A DNA stretch of 64,000 bases from JACKJA01 sp050297015 (GTDB lineage: Bacteria > Pseudomonadota > Alphaproteobacteria > Micavibrionales > Micavibrionaceae). The position numbers were made by a program, and so were the translations under genes. This document shows positions 17,836 to 27,761 of this stretch, one piece after another (the stretch's first letter is position 1; the number at the start of each line of letters is the position of its first letter). The notes beneath the pieces were generated by a model that had not been told where the DNA came from, did no database searches, and saw nothing but the letters and a program-made list of their open reading frames with translations. Where the stretch lies: contig JBNKRZ010000011.1 of the NCBI GenBank assembly GCA_050297015.1, forward strand, positions 142,730 to 206,729. The letters run 5' to 3'.

Positions 17836-19134
17836 TTACGATCCGGCGAAAGGATCTTGCATCAAGATAGTATCATCACGCTCAGGGCTCGTAGAAAGAA
17901 GCGTCACGGGCGCCTCAATCAATTCCTCAATATGACGAACATATTTAACAGCCGCCGCCGGAAGGTCAGCCCAAGAACGCGCACCATATGTGCTTTCCTG
18001 CCATCCTTCCACCGTTTCATAAATCGGCTTCACGTCGGCCTGATGAATTTGAGAGGCCGGGTAGTAATCAATTTTCTGTCCGTTCAGCTCATACCCTACA
18101 CAGATTTTAAGCTCATCAAATCCATCCAGAACATCCAGCTTTGTCAGCGCAATACCGCTAATCCCGGAAACTTTTATAGCCTGCCTTACCAAAACAGCAT
18201 CAAACCAGCCACAGCGGCGTTTACGTCCCGTCGTTGTGCCGAATTCATGACCCCGCTCACCAATGCGCTCTCCAATATCATCATGCAACTCCGTCGGGAA
18301 CGGTCCGGTTCCCACCCGCGTTGTATACGCCTTGGTAATTCCCAAAACATAGTCAACCATACGCGGCCCTACACCAGCCCCGGAAGCCGCCGATGCCGCC
18401 ACCGTGTTGGATGAGGTCACAAACGGATAGGTTCCATGATCGACATCCAACATCACACCTTGCGCGCCTTCAAACAATATCTTGCTACCGCGCTTACGTT
18501 CTTCCGCAAGACGGTGCCAGACAACCCCCGTATAACTCAGGATTTCATCCCGCACGGCCATCAAATCATCATAAATTTTTGTCGGGTCAATAAGATCCGC
18601 GCCCAACCCTTTAAGCAAAGCATTATGATGCAAAGCCATATTCTCAAGCTTATCTTTAAGCAAATCAGGGTGCTCCAAATCGCAAACCCGCACGCCACGG
18701 CGCGCCACTTTATCTTCATAAGCCGGACCAATGCCTCGTCCCGTCGTTCCGATTTTCTTGTCGCCGGAACGCGCCGCTTCCAAAGCATGGTCCAGCGCTT
18801 GATGGACGGGCAGTATCAAACTGGCATTTTCTGCAATCATAAGATTTTCAGACGTAATATTCACGCCCTTGGCCCGCACAGTTTCAATCTCTTTCAACAA
18901 GGCCCAGGGATCAATGACAACACCATTCCCGATAACAGAAAGCTTTCCCTTACGCACAATCCCCGACGGCAACAAGTGAAGTTTATACTCCACTCCGTCA
19001 ATGACCAACGTATGGCCCGCATTGTGACCACCTTGAAAACGTACCACCACATCGGCGCGGCTCGAAAGCCAATCAACAATTTTACCCTTACCTTCATCAC
19101 CCCACTGGGAGCCAATGACCGCCACATTCGCCAT
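17836..19134 (-). CDS. purA: Adenylosuccinate synthetase
   Basis: A 432-residue enzyme of full length. It joins IMP and aspartate with GTP hydrolysis, the first committed step to AMP, in the cytoplasm. The N-terminal P-loop GSQWGDEGKGKIVD at 8-21 is the family signature, and GGHNAGHT at 35-42 holds the catalytic His. The TTGRKRRCGWFD stretch binds IMP and a C-terminal GTP site follows. GAGG lies upstream of the ATG. The thiD-like gene upstream is separated by only 36 bp. Confidence 0.97.
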   Translation of the reverse strand: MANVAVIGSQWGDEGKGKIVDWLSSRADVVVRFQGGHNAGHTLVIDGVEYKLHLLPSGIVRKGKLSVIGNGVVIDPWALLKEIETVRAKGVNITSENLMIAENASLILPVHQALDHALEAARSGDKKIGTTGRGIGPAYEDKVARRGVRVCDLEHPDLLKDKLENMALHHNALLKGLGADLIDPTKIYDDLMAVRDEILSYTGVVWHRLAEERKRGSKILFEGAQGVMLDVDHGTYPFVTSSNTVAASAASGAGVGPRMVDYVLGITKAYTTRVGTGPFPTELHDDIGERIGERGHEFGTTTGRKRRCGWFDAVLVRQAIKVSGISGIALTKLDVLDGFDELKICVGYELNGQKIDYYPASQIHQADVKPIYETVEGWQESTYGARSWADLPAAAVKYVRHIEELIEAPVTLLSTSPERDDTILMQDPFAGS

Positions 19135-19170
19135 AGCTAAAATACCTCGTCTTGCAATTAAATATTTTTA

Positions 19171-19980
19171 TTATTCTGTATCACATGTCACACAGTGATT
19201 AAGAGGGCCAAACCCTTTTCCAATATCCTCTGCCGAAAGAAGGGCCTTATTTATATAAGCACGCGCATCCTGATAGGCTTGCGTTAAATCCTTTCCCTGC
19301 ACCAAAGACACCGCAATGGCTGAAGCCATTGTTGCCCCCTGTCCGTCTTTATCGTTCCCCTTAACGACACGAGGCGTTTCAAAAACTTTTAACCCCTCAT
19401 CATCAACCAAAACATCAACGACCTTTTCCTCACCGGAGAAAAAATCACCGCCGCGCAAAACAACACTCTTCGGTCCCAAAGTTACAAGCATCTCTGCGGC
19501 ATGTTTCATATCGTCAACATCCCGAATCGTCATCCCCGTCAAACGGCTTGCCTCATTTACATTAGGCGCCATAACATCGGTATGAATCATCAGACTTCTT
19601 TTCAGGGCGTCTTCAGCCTCCTTATTCATAAAGTCTTTTTTAAAACGGCTACTTAAGACAGGATCGACAATAATCTTAACCCCCTTGGCAGAGAGTTTTT
19701 CCGTATATTCAGAGACCAGCTCAATCAGCTGTGCACTCACCAGCATTCCCGTTTTAATCGCCGCGATGTCCAAATCATCTATAACGGCTTCAATTTGCTT
19801 ACGGAGCAGCCCTTCCGACACCGGCATAATTTCCCGATACCCTTGCGTATTACGCGCAGAAACCGCCGTCAAAACCGTCGCCGCGTACCCTCCAAAGGCA
19901 TGAATCGTCTTCAAATCGGCCTGAACCCCGGTCACGGCACAACAATCCGATTGGCCAATGCATAAAACCTGTTTCACCAT
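19171..19980 (-). CDS. ThiD-like hydroxymethylpyrimidine/pyridoxal kinase with altered active site
   Basis: A 269-residue ribokinase-fold protein that aligns along its length with ThiD (HMP/HMP-phosphate kinase of thiamine synthesis). Key motifs differ. The substrate loop, usually SGGAGIQAD, reads CCAVTGVQAD at 13-22. The anion-hole GTGC (GTGD in other kinases of the fold) reads GQGA at 213-216, so neither the catalytic Cys nor an Asp is present. No other thiamine gene is nearby. It may phosphorylate a different substrate or be regulatory; calling it ThiD would be too firm. Confidence 0.75.
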   Translation of the reverse strand: MVKQVLCIGQSDCCAVTGVQADLKTIHAFGGYAATVLTAVSARNTQGYREIMPVSEGLLRKQIEAVIDDLDIAAIKTGMLVSAQLIELVSEYTEKLSAKGVKIIVDPVLSSRFKKDFMNKEAEDALKRSLMIHTDVMAPNVNEASRLTGMTIRDVDDMKHAAEMLVTLGPKSVVLRGGDFFSGEEKVVDVLVDDEGLKVFETPRVVKGNDKDGQGATMASAIAVSLVQGKDLTQAYQDARAYINKALLSAEDIGKGFGPLNHCVTCDTE

Positions 19981-20040
19981 GAGAGGTCGCCTGTAAATGT
20001 TAATAGTTAAAATTAAAAGATAAAAAAACCGATCTACAGA

Positions 20041-21405
20041 CTAAGCTGTTTTTGCCGCGGTTTCAATCACCGAACAGAGATCATTTACAATTGTCTCCAC
20101 TTTCGTCGGATCGTCGCCTTCCGCCATCACGCGAATGAGTGGCTCCGTCCCTGAGGCCCGCACCAAAACACGCCCGTCATTGGAAAACGTCTCCTCCGCC
20201 TTTTGAATGGCCGTTTTTACCTGCTCATTGTCGAGCGGCGCGCCAGCTTCAAAGCGCACATTGCGCAAAATTTGCGGCAACGGGTCGAATAAATGAAGCG
20301 CCTCACTGGCTGGTCGCCCCTTATCTTTCACGACAGCCAAAACCTGTAGCGCCGCCAAAAGGCCGTCCCCGGTCGTCGAAAAGTCGGCCATAATCAAATG
20401 ACCGGATTGCTCACCACCGATATTATATCCGCCCGCGCGCATCGCTTCGATGACATAGCGGTCGCCGACAGCCGTGCGAATCACATCCAACCCTTGTGCA
20501 TTCAAAAACCGCTCCATCCCCAAATTCGACATCACCGTCGTAACAAGACCATTCCCCTGAAGAAAGCCTTGCTCCTTTTTCGTGAGGGCCAGCAATGCCA
20601 TGATCTGATCGCCATCGACGCGGATCCCCTTTTCATCAACAACGATCAAGCGGTCAGCATCACCGTCCAGCGCGATCCCAATATCTGCGCCTTCTTCAAG
20701 CACACGGGCCTGTAGCGCCGCCGTGTCTGTCGCGCCGCAGCTTTTGTTAATATTCCGCCCGTTCGGTGCCACGCCTATCGCGATCACTTCGGCTTCCAGC
20801 TCCCAGAGCAACTGGGGCGCAACCTTGTACGCCGCCCCATTCGCGCAATCGACAACGATCTTCATGCCCTCCAGCGTAAATTCGCGCGGGAAAGAACGTT
20901 TGATAAATTCAATATAGCGCCCCGGCGCATCGTCAATCCGCGTCGCCTTACCCAGCGATTCCGGCCCCGGTAGTTCGGCGTTCATGTCCCGGTCCATCCA
21001 GCTTTCGATTTCCCGCTCCATCTCATCGGGCAGCTTATAGCCGTCAGCGCCAAACAGCTTGATTCCGTTGTCCTGATAGTTATTGTGAGAGGCGGAAATC
21101 ATTACCCCCACATCAGCGCGCAGCGTGCGAGTCAAACGGGCAATCGCCGGCGTCGGCAGCGGCCCCGTCAGAAACACATCCATCCCCATCGCCAGGAACC
21201 CGGCAGTCATCGCTTGCTCCAGCATGTAACCCGACAAGCGCGGATCTTTCCCGATCACGGCGCGGTTTTTATGCTCGCCCGCACGCCCTTCCTCTTTCAA
21301 GACAAGCGCCGTCGCCATCGCAGCTTTCAGCGCCATGTCCGCCGTCATGGGGTAAGTGTTGGCTTTGCCGCGTATACCGTCAGTTCCGAAATATTTACGT
21401 GTCAT
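20041..21405 (-). CDS. glmM: Phosphoglucosamine mutase
   Basis: A protein of about 454 residues that interconverts glucosamine-6-phosphate and glucosamine-1-phosphate for peptidoglycan and LPS precursors. The N-terminus KYFGTDGIRG is diagnostic. The phosphoserine loop is ISASHNN and the metal loop is DGDADR. The C-terminal phosphate-binding stretch is VRASGTEPLIRVM. The ATG at 21405 gives the canonical N-terminus; another ATG at 21426 would add seven residues. The gene follows ftsH, as in many proteobacteria. Confidence 0.96.
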   Translation of the reverse strand: MTRKYFGTDGIRGKANTYPMTADMALKAAMATALVLKEEGRAGEHKNRAVIGKDPRLSGYMLEQAMTAGFLAMGMDVFLTGPLPTPAIARLTRTLRADVGVMISASHNNYQDNGIKLFGADGYKLPDEMEREIESWMDRDMNAELPGPESLGKATRIDDAPGRYIEFIKRSFPREFTLEGMKIVVDCANGAAYKVAPQLLWELEAEVIAIGVAPNGRNINKSCGATDTAALQARVLEEGADIGIALDGDADRLIVVDEKGIRVDGDQIMALLALTKKEQGFLQGNGLVTTVMSNLGMERFLNAQGLDVIRTAVGDRYVIEAMRAGGYNIGGEQSGHLIMADFSTTGDGLLAALQVLAVVKDKGRPASEALHLFDPLPQILRNVRFEAGAPLDNEQVKTAIQKAEETFSNDGRVLVRASGTEPLIRVMAEGDDPTKVETIVNDLCSVIETAAKTA

Positions 21406-21467
21406 AAGAAAATGTTTTAATGGCATCGCCCGCCGGACACAACAGAAAAGGTGCCCTGCAGTAGCTC

Positions 21468-23393
21468 TTACGCCTCTGCCGGGGCTTCACCACCTTCGGG
21501 GGCGGCGTCTCCCGCCGTGGGGACAGAGGACTTAGGCGCACTGTCGTCCGGTTCATCCGGCACATCGCGAATGATGGCCCGCCCGGCGAGCAAATCCTTG
21601 ATTTCATCACCCGAGAGCATTTCATATTCGAGCAGCGCCTTAGCCAGCGTGTGCAATTCCTCGCTATTATCCGTCAAAATCTTGGTGGCACGGGCGTAAG
21701 CTTCCTCCACAATCCGGCGCACCTCAGCATCAACCGTTGCGGCCGTCTCATCAGACATATTTTTGGTCTGCGCCACGGAGTGCCCCAGGAAGACTTCTTC
21801 CTGATCGCTCCCGTAATGCAAGGGTCCCAGCTTGTCGGACATCCCCCATTCCGTCACCATCCGGCGCGCCATATCGGTTGCCTGACGGATATCGCTGGAG
21901 GCCCCCGTCGTAACTTTTTCCTTGCCGAAAATCATTTCCTCAGCAATCCGGCCGCCCATTGCGACCGCCAAATCGGCCTTCAATTTGGCCATCGACATGG
22001 AAATCCGGTCAGCCTCCGGCAAGCGCATCACCAGCCCCAACGCCCGGCCGCGCGGGATAATCGTTGCCTTGTGGATCGGATCGGACTCCGGTTCGTGCAG
22101 GGCCACAATCGCGTGCCCGCCCTCGTGATAAGCGGTGAGCTTTTTCTCCTCATCCGTCATCACCATGGATTTACGCTCGGTGCCCATCATAACCTTATCC
22201 TTGGCATCTTCGAATTCGCCCATACTGACAACGCGCTTACCGCGCCGCGCCGCGAGAAGCGCCGCCTCATTCACAAGATTGGCCAGATCGGCGCCGGAGA
22301 AACCGGGTGTCCCGCGCGCGAGAACCCGTGCATCAACGCTTTGCGCCAACGGTACTTTTTTCATGTGGACTTCGAGAATTTTTTCACGGCCCGCTATATC
22401 GGGCAAAGGAATGACAACCTGACGGTCGAAACGGCCGGGGCGCAAAAGCGCCGGGTCGAGCACATCCGGGCGGTTCGTCGCCGCCAGAATAATCACGCCT
22501 TCATTGGCTTCAAAGCCGTCCATCTCAACAAGCAACTGGTTAAGGGTCTGTTCGCGTTCATCATTCCCGCCGCCGAGTCCCGCGCCCCGGTGACGCCCCA
22601 CGGCATCAATCTCATCAATAAAGATAATGCACGGTGCGTTTTTCTTGGCCTGTTCAAACATGTCACGGACACGGCTGGCCCCGACCCCGACAAACATCTC
22701 CACAAAGTCCGAACCGGAAATCGTAAAGAACGGCACGTCGGCCTCCCCCGCCACAGCGCGGGCGACCAGCGTTTTACCGGTTCCCGGCGGGCCGACCAGC
22801 AACGCACCTTTCGGAATTTTACCGCCAAGGCGCTGAAATTTTTGTGGGTCTTTCAGGAATTCAACGACTTCCTCCAGCTCCGTTTTGGCTTCATCAATCC
22901 CGGCCACATCAGCAAATGTCACCTTGCCATGCTGCTCGGTCAGCATCCGGGCACGGCTTTTCCCAAAGCCCATAGCGCCGCCACCGCCGCCTTTACCCTG
23001 CATCTGGCGCATAAAGAAAATCCAAACGCCGACAAAAAGCAACATCGGAAACCACGAGAACAAAAGCCCCATCAAGCTTATTTTACCCTCACCGGTATCT
23101 TCTGCCGTGATGCGCACACCGCTTTCCTTGATGCGATCAACAACATTTTCGTTTTCGGGAACGAGGGTAAAAAATTCCTGTCCACCGCCCGTATAATGCC
23201 CGTGGATTTCCTGCCCCTTGATCGTTACGTCAGATATTTGACCGGATGCAGCCTCCGCCATGAAATCGCTATAGGCCAGCTGATTCGCCGCAGCGTCGTT
23301 CTGCACTTGCGCGCCTTGAAAAACATTGAACAAAAAGACCAGCACCAAACCGATTGCCAGCCAAAATAAAAGATTCCGTCCAAAATTATCCAC
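21468..23393 (-). CDS. ftsH: ATP-dependent zinc metalloprotease FtsH
   Basis: A 641-residue membrane AAA protease that degrades misfolded membrane proteins and regulators. Two membrane segments are seen (about 8-25 and 105-128). Walker A GPPGTGKT is at 201-208, Walker B IIFIDEID at 257-264 and the SRH at 305-325 (NRPDVLDPALLRPGRFD). The zinc site HEGGH at 423-427 differs by one residue from the common HEAGH. The C-terminus is an acidic, Ala/Pro-rich tail. It lies between tilS and glmM. Confidence 0.97.
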   Translation of the reverse strand: MDNFGRNLLFWLAIGLVLVFLFNVFQGAQVQNDAAANQLAYSDFMAEAASGQISDVTIKGQEIHGHYTGGGQEFFTLVPENENVVDRIKESGVRITAEDTGEGKISLMGLLFSWFPMLLFVGVWIFFMRQMQGKGGGGGAMGFGKSRARMLTEQHGKVTFADVAGIDEAKTELEEVVEFLKDPQKFQRLGGKIPKGALLVGPPGTGKTLVARAVAGEADVPFFTISGSDFVEMFVGVGASRVRDMFEQAKKNAPCIIFIDEIDAVGRHRGAGLGGGNDEREQTLNQLLVEMDGFEANEGVIILAATNRPDVLDPALLRPGRFDRQVVIPLPDIAGREKILEVHMKKVPLAQSVDARVLARGTPGFSGADLANLVNEAALLAARRGKRVVSMGEFEDAKDKVMMGTERKSMVMTDEEKKLTAYHEGGHAIVALHEPESDPIHKATIIPRGRALGLVMRLPEADRISMSMAKLKADLAVAMGGRIAEEMIFGKEKVTTGASSDIRQATDMARRMVTEWGMSDKLGPLHYGSDQEEVFLGHSVAQTKNMSDETAATVDAEVRRIVEEAYARATKILTDNSEELHTLAKALLEYEMLSGDEIKDLLAGRAIIRDVPDEPDDSAPKSSVPTAGDAAPEGGEAPAEA

Positions 23394-23474
23394 GTTCTGT
23401 TATCCCGTTTTCCGTATCAAAATAAAAGTTGTTCTCTGGAAAGATAGCCTGTTTACGCCCACAAGCAAGGGTTT

Positions 23475-24485
23475 TTATAATTTTTCCGGCGCAATTGTCA
23501 GCGTACCGTCCTTGCGGTTAAGGGAAAAAAGAAGCCCCCCCAAAGTCGCGTTTTTGTAATCATCGTCGGCGAAAATGCGGGCCTGCAAATTCTCCAGCTT
23601 CTCCATCCGCAGCCCGTAATTCCCCTCTTTTCCCTCTTCACGCCGCAGCCGATCCGCTGCCATCTGCAAAATACGAAAACGCGTCTCATCCGGTGTCTTT
23701 AAAAGCACATTATAATCCAATACGATACGGCTCGATTCGTCATTGATGAGCGCCTTTTGATATGTCCGCACCGCATATAAATCCAAAGCTTCCTGCGCTC
23801 TGCGCATACGGGCGGCACTAACAGCCAGCCGCTTGGGCGTTAAGCCTTCTTCCGCCAGAACACGAGCCGAGCGCCGCAGACGTACACGAGCAAAAGCGCG
23901 ATCGTCATTGCTAGGATCCGTTATAAAAGGCACGTCGTTTTCCTTGCATAACGCTACCAACTGTTTCTTGGGGAAGTTCAAAAAAGGACGGACAATTTTA
24001 AGGTTCTCACTATAATCACGAACCGGGCGCATCGCCGCCAACCCGTCAATGCCGCTCCCCTTCGCCAGACGGAACAAAAAGGTCTCCGCCTGATCGTCCA
24101 GATGATGCGCCACAAACAAAACCGGAATATTATTCTCCGCACAATAACCAGCCAAAAGCGCATAACGATCGTCCCGCGCTTCTTCCATAATCCGGCTTTT
24201 ACTCAAGCCCTTCAAGCTGCGGGTTAGAACACTATGCGTCACGCAAGGCCAGCCCGCGACGTTTGTTCCCACATCTTCCGCTTCCGCTTTCGATTCCGGA
24301 CGAAGCGCATGGTCAATACTCAAAACGTGAACGCGGACCCCGCCCTTTTCCGCCGCCCAGCGCGAAAGCAACCAGCCCAGTGCCATGCTGTCAGGACCGC
24401 CCGACACAGCCACAGCCACAGCCTCCGGGGCATCAAGCGCCAGGAACTCATCAATATCACCAATAACCGGTAAGCGATCCTCCAT
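23475..24485 (-). CDS. tilS: tRNA(Ile)-lysidine synthetase
   Basis: A 336-residue N-type ATP pyrophosphatase that puts lysidine at C34 of tRNA-Ile(CAU). The PP-loop SGGPDSMAL lies at about 29-37. The HHLDDQAETFLFRLAKGSG motif follows, as in TilS. The length is that of short alphaproteobacterial forms lacking a full C-terminal domain. It sits between cpoB and ftsH, a common gene order. Confidence 0.94.
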   Translation of the reverse strand: MEDRLPVIGDIDEFLALDAPEAVAVAVSGGPDSMALGWLLSRWAAEKGGVRVHVLSIDHALRPESKAEAEDVGTNVAGWPCVTHSVLTRSLKGLSKSRIMEEARDDRYALLAGYCAENNIPVLFVAHHLDDQAETFLFRLAKGSGIDGLAAMRPVRDYSENLKIVRPFLNFPKKQLVALCKENDVPFITDPSNDDRAFARVRLRRSARVLAEEGLTPKRLAVSAARMRRAQEALDLYAVRTYQKALINDESSRIVLDYNVLLKTPDETRFRILQMAADRLRREEGKEGNYGLRMEKLENLQARIFADDDYKNATLGGLLFSLNRKDGTLTIAPEKL

Positions 24486-24541
24486 AAGCAGACGCCTTCT
24501 CGCCTTTCAAAAGATGGTTACTTTTATTACTTACTCGTACG

Positions 24542-25510
24542 CTACAGACATCCGAGTCTGTTTTGCTCCCTTTTGGTGCGATCCAAAATAGGATTGCCGC
24601 CATTGGCATGCGTTTTTAAAAGCTGTTCAAACGTAATACACGCTTCTTCCTTTTTTCCCATCCCCGCCAGAGACAAGCCCAATTTAAGCAAATTATCGGG
24701 CGCTTTATTGCCCTCAGGATATTGCTGATAACCCTCGGCAAAATAACGGGCGGCCTGTTTATAATCATGACGCACGTAATAAGTCTCCCCCAGCCAATAC
24801 TGGGCATTGCCGGCTAATCTATGATCGGGATAACGAGTCAGAAAATCTTTAAACGCTGCCTCGGCTTCCGCAAATCGGCTGGTCTGCAACAAAGAAAATG
24901 CGCGACTGTAGGAAGCACTCGCATCATCCACCGCCGGCGCCAGAGCCGTCGTCGTACCCGCCGACACATCATCAGAAGACAGCGTCTCACCCCCCGCAGC
25001 CGGCACCGTTAACGTGCCTAATATATGCGAAGAACGAGGCTGAACTTGCGCCTGAGGCTGCACCGGAGCAACAGATGATTCCGCCGGCACTATCAGCGTT
25101 GACGTGTTCGCCGAAGCCGCCGATGGTGCCGTCACATTACGCTGCATCAAAACATCCAAATCGGCTTGCACCTTATCGAGGGCACTCTGCAAACGCCGCC
25201 GCTCATAATCCTGCTGTTCGACTTGCCCCGTCAAACGCGCCATCTCCCGTTCGATTTGAGAAAGACGCACCTCAATATCCGCCGAAGACGACGCCCCCCC
25301 CGCAGCCGTATAAGCATGCGCGGAAGGCGGCGGAGCCTCCCCCTTAAACACGGCACGGTTCAGAGTCGATAATTCATTTTCCAAACGGGAAAGACGGCTA
25401 TCTATATCCTGCGCAAAGGCAGGAACAGACGCCGTCATAACACAAAAATAAACGGTGTATACGGTACAGTGCAGGACCTTTTTTAAACCACGCACGTCAA
25501 CCACATCCAT
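24542..25510 (-). CDS. cpoB: Cell division coordinator CpoB (YbgF)
   Basis: A 322-residue periplasmic protein. The signal peptide ends at about residue 34 (PAFAQ). A coiled coil (about 35-135, heptads such as IERE-MARLTGQVEQQ) matches the trimerisation domain of YbgF. After a Ser/Ala/Pro linker, the C-terminal TPR domain spans about 200-320 (YSRAFSLLQTSRFAEAE). With Tol-Pal it links outer-membrane constriction to peptidoglycan synthesis at division. The gene starts 7 bp after pal. Confidence 0.94.
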   Translation of the reverse strand: MDVVDVRGLKKVLHCTVYTVYFCVMTASVPAFAQDIDSRLSRLENELSTLNRAVFKGEAPPPSAHAYTAAGGASSSADIEVRLSQIEREMARLTGQVEQQDYERRRLQSALDKVQADLDVLMQRNVTAPSAASANTSTLIVPAESSVAPVQPQAQVQPRSSHILGTLTVPAAGGETLSSDDVSAGTTTALAPAVDDASASYSRAFSLLQTSRFAEAEAAFKDFLTRYPDHRLAGNAQYWLGETYYVRHDYKQAARYFAEGYQQYPEGNKAPDNLLKLGLSLAGMGKKEEACITFEQLLKTHANGGNPILDRTKREQNRLGCL

Positions 25511-25516
25511 TCACTA

Positions 25517-26053
25517 TTAATCAACTTCCGTTACAGCACGGCGGTTTTGCGCCCATGCCGCTTCATCAGCCCCCAGAACAGCCGGCTGCTCCTTACCGAA
25601 GCTGATCGTGGAAATACGGTGAGGCTCAACCCCGAGCGCCACCAGGAACTTTTTAACGGAATTGGCCCGACGATCACCCAGAGCCAAGTTGTATTCCCGC
25701 GTTCCACGTTCATCACAATGCCCTTTAACCGTGACATTTACACTGGGGTAGCGTTTCAGCCATTCGGCCTGAAGTTGCAAGACATGCTGCCCCTCGGCAC
25801 TCAAATCATAACGGTCATAACCAAAGAAAGCACGGTCACCAATATTGACAACCAAATCCTGTTGCGTACCCGGCATAGGCCCCGCAATAGCTTCTTCTTC
25901 ATAACCGTAAACTTCCGTGCCATCCAGCGGGCCGGCGGTTATATCTTCGCGCTGTTCCAACTGCATCGAATCGGCATCAGAACCATTCTTTGTAGACGAA
26001 CAAGCCGTCAACCCCACAGCAACCGTTGCCATCAATAACGTACGAACTAACAT
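25517..26053 (-). CDS. pal: Peptidoglycan-associated lipoprotein Pal
   Basis: A 178-residue outer-membrane lipoprotein. The lipobox GLTAC ends the signal peptide, with the Cys at about 18. After a linker, the OmpA-like peptidoglycan-binding domain (about 75-178) shows GHCDERGTREYNLALGDRRA, the diaminopimelate-binding signature. It works in the Tol-Pal system for outer-membrane invagination. No tolQRAB genes are seen in the window; the gene directly upstream is the SirB1-like one. Confidence 0.96.
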   Translation of the reverse strand: MLVRTLLMATVAVGLTACSSTKNGSDADSMQLEQREDITAGPLDGTEVYGYEEEAIAGPMPGTQQDLVVNIGDRAFFGYDRYDLSAEGQHVLQLQAEWLKRYPSVNVTVKGHCDERGTREYNLALGDRRANSVKKFLVALGVEPHRISTISFGKEQPAVLGADEAAWAQNRRAVTEVD

Positions 26054-26144
26054 GCGCTTCTCTCCTTATTCAATATCATGAGCGTATTTCGTATTCTGTT
26101 TACAGACATATAACCTGAACAGGCACAAGTCTAGTGCCGTTTTT

Positions 26145-26999
26145 TCAAGTATCCACAGTCTCCGGTAAAGTCTGTAATAATAATTGTGCTTCATAACGGT
26201 CCTGAAGGTTCGGCGTACGCTCAATATAATCCTCCAGCGCCGTGCGCGCTTTCTCTATTTGCCCGGTGCGCATATACAATATCCCCTCCTCGAACAGCAA
26301 ACGGTACTCATCCGGCGCAATCTGCTTCAAAAGCCCCACCGTTTGAAGTGCGCCGCCATAATCCTCATGCTCAATCTGACGGAATTTCACAAAATTTTGC
26401 AGAGCGACCAGCAGCGCCCGTGAATCAAGCGGTTCATAATAAGTCGCGGAAAGCTCCGCCTCTGGCCCCTGCATTTTCTTGACCAAAGCCCGCAAAGCGG
26501 AAGCCTGTAAAATCCGGCAATGGTCAGAGGGATCAAAAATCAAATTTTGCCCCAGCCGCATCACAAAATGCCCCGCCATATTAAGAACAGCACAATCCCA
26601 GCCTTGCGCCTGCGCCACATAAAAATAGAGAATGGCCAGTGCGATAGATGCGCCGCGACGGCGATCAATCATGGCGATCATATCGGCATTTTGAATATGA
26701 GAGGGATTTTCACGCTCCGCATCATAATCGTACTCAACAGCCAAAACAGCATGCAAAGCGCTCAAGCGCGCCTCTGGCGAATCATCGTCGCTTTCCTCTA
26801 AACGCTGCTTATAATGAGCACCGACCGCCACCGTCAGCTTCTCGATATGATTTTCGTAGCGCTCAAGCCCTATGCCGGGGTGATGAACGGCGGAAAGATA
26901 TAAAACCGCAAGCCCCACATCAATCCGGGATGCCTCCTTTTCCTTTCCGCAAGCCGTCAAGAACAGCCGGCATTTTTCAGGAAGCGCCGCCCCCATCAT
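26145..26999 (-). CDS. SirB1-family transglutaminase-like protein with TPR
   Basis: A protein of about 284 residues. The N-terminal two thirds match the SirB1/transglutaminase-like family (RRGASIALAILYFYVAQAQG, then NMAGHFVMR). A C-terminal TPR pair (about 205-280) includes GILYMRTGQIEKARTAL. Family members are widely conserved and their function is poorly known. The ATG at 26999 overlaps the stop of the BON gene as ATGA, which supports translational coupling and this start. A TTG at 27011 is a weaker choice. Confidence 0.85.
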   Translation of the reverse strand: MMGAALPEKCRLFLTACGKEKEASRIDVGLAVLYLSAVHHPGIGLERYENHIEKLTVAVGAHYKQRLEESDDDSPEARLSALHAVLAVEYDYDAERENPSHIQNADMIAMIDRRRGASIALAILYFYVAQAQGWDCAVLNMAGHFVMRLGQNLIFDPSDHCRILQASALRALVKKMQGPEAELSATYYEPLDSRALLVALQNFVKFRQIEHEDYGGALQTVGLLKQIAPDEYRLLFEEGILYMRTGQIEKARTALEDYIERTPNLQDRYEAQLLLQTLPETVDT

Positions 27000-27700
27000 G
27001 GCCGGAACCAACCGTCATCATCCGTTGCCTCCGGCGCGGAATCTTGAGCGGCGGAAATCGTCTCCTGTTGTGGCGCTTGATAGTCCTGAGCCGCGGCCAC
27101 AGCAGGCTCACCCACCATTTTCACATAACTAATAACCTGTTTAACGTAGGAAATCGTCCGGGCAATCTCAATCACACGATTCAGCTCCGTTTGATTTTGC
27201 GCCGCCCCCATCAGATAGACAACCCCATCAACCGTATCAATGGAATAGTTAATCGACTGCACCCCCCGGTCAAACGTCAAAGCCGTCCGCAAGCGCGTCG
27301 ATATCCATTGATCGCGAAGGTAACCGGGCAGCCCGGATCCCTCAGCCACGCGCACCTCATTAATAACCTGAGCAACGCCTTCGACCTGCCAAACCAGGCG
27401 TATGGCCTCAACCCGGTCATCCGGATTCGGGACAATCCCCGTTACCAAAACGCGCCCTTGATCGACCGTCAAATGCAGTTTGGCAAATGTTTTAAGGTCA
27501 TAGTTAAACCACAGATCGCTAATTTGTGCCTTAATCCGAAGATCGTTAGCCGCCCCCCTGACGCCCCCTTCCTGCGCCGCGGCGATCCCCACAGCAGCAC
27601 CCGTACCGGCCGCCACACCCAACGCGGAACAACCAGAAAGCAAAAACGCCAGCGCCAAAGACAAAAGCGGAAGAGAGATAACCCTAAAAGCAACAAACAT
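26996..27700 (-). CDS. BON-domain outer-membrane lipoprotein (DolP/YraP-like)
   Basis: A protein of about 234 residues. The ATG at 27700 has GTGGGG upstream and yields a signal peptide with lipobox LSGC; an open frame extends to 27877 but would bury the lipobox. Two BON domains follow (about 60-125 and 135-205), each with the VxVxGxV strand pattern. The tail is Ala/Gln-rich. In E. coli the double-BON lipoprotein DolP lies in the rsmI-lpoA-yraN-diaA-dolP region. Here rsmI, yraN and this gene follow one another, with an lpoA-like gene divergent, so orthology to DolP is likely. Confidence 0.87.
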   Translation of the reverse strand: MFVAFRVISLPLLSLALAFLLSGCSALGVAAGTGAAVGIAAAQEGGVRGAANDLRIKAQISDLWFNYDLKTFAKLHLTVDQGRVLVTGIVPNPDDRVEAIRLVWQVEGVAQVINEVRVAEGSGLPGYLRDQWISTRLRTALTFDRGVQSINYSIDTVDGVVYLMGAAQNQTELNRVIEIARTISYVKQVISYVKMVGEPAVAAAQDYQAPQQETISAAQDSAPEATDDDGWFRP

Positions 27701-27761
27701 CACAAAACCCCACGGAGGCATCAAAATTAAAAGCAACAAACACGAATCGTCTCGTGCGGTT

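Noticed and set aside
21651..23369. Open frame of 572 codons opposite ftsH
   Set aside because: It is the antisense shadow of ftsH, whose motifs and length are certain.
26648..27730. Open frame of 360 codons opposite the SirB1-like and BON genes
   Set aside because: It is Arg/His/Pro-rich, has no domain and mirrors two real genes on the other strand.
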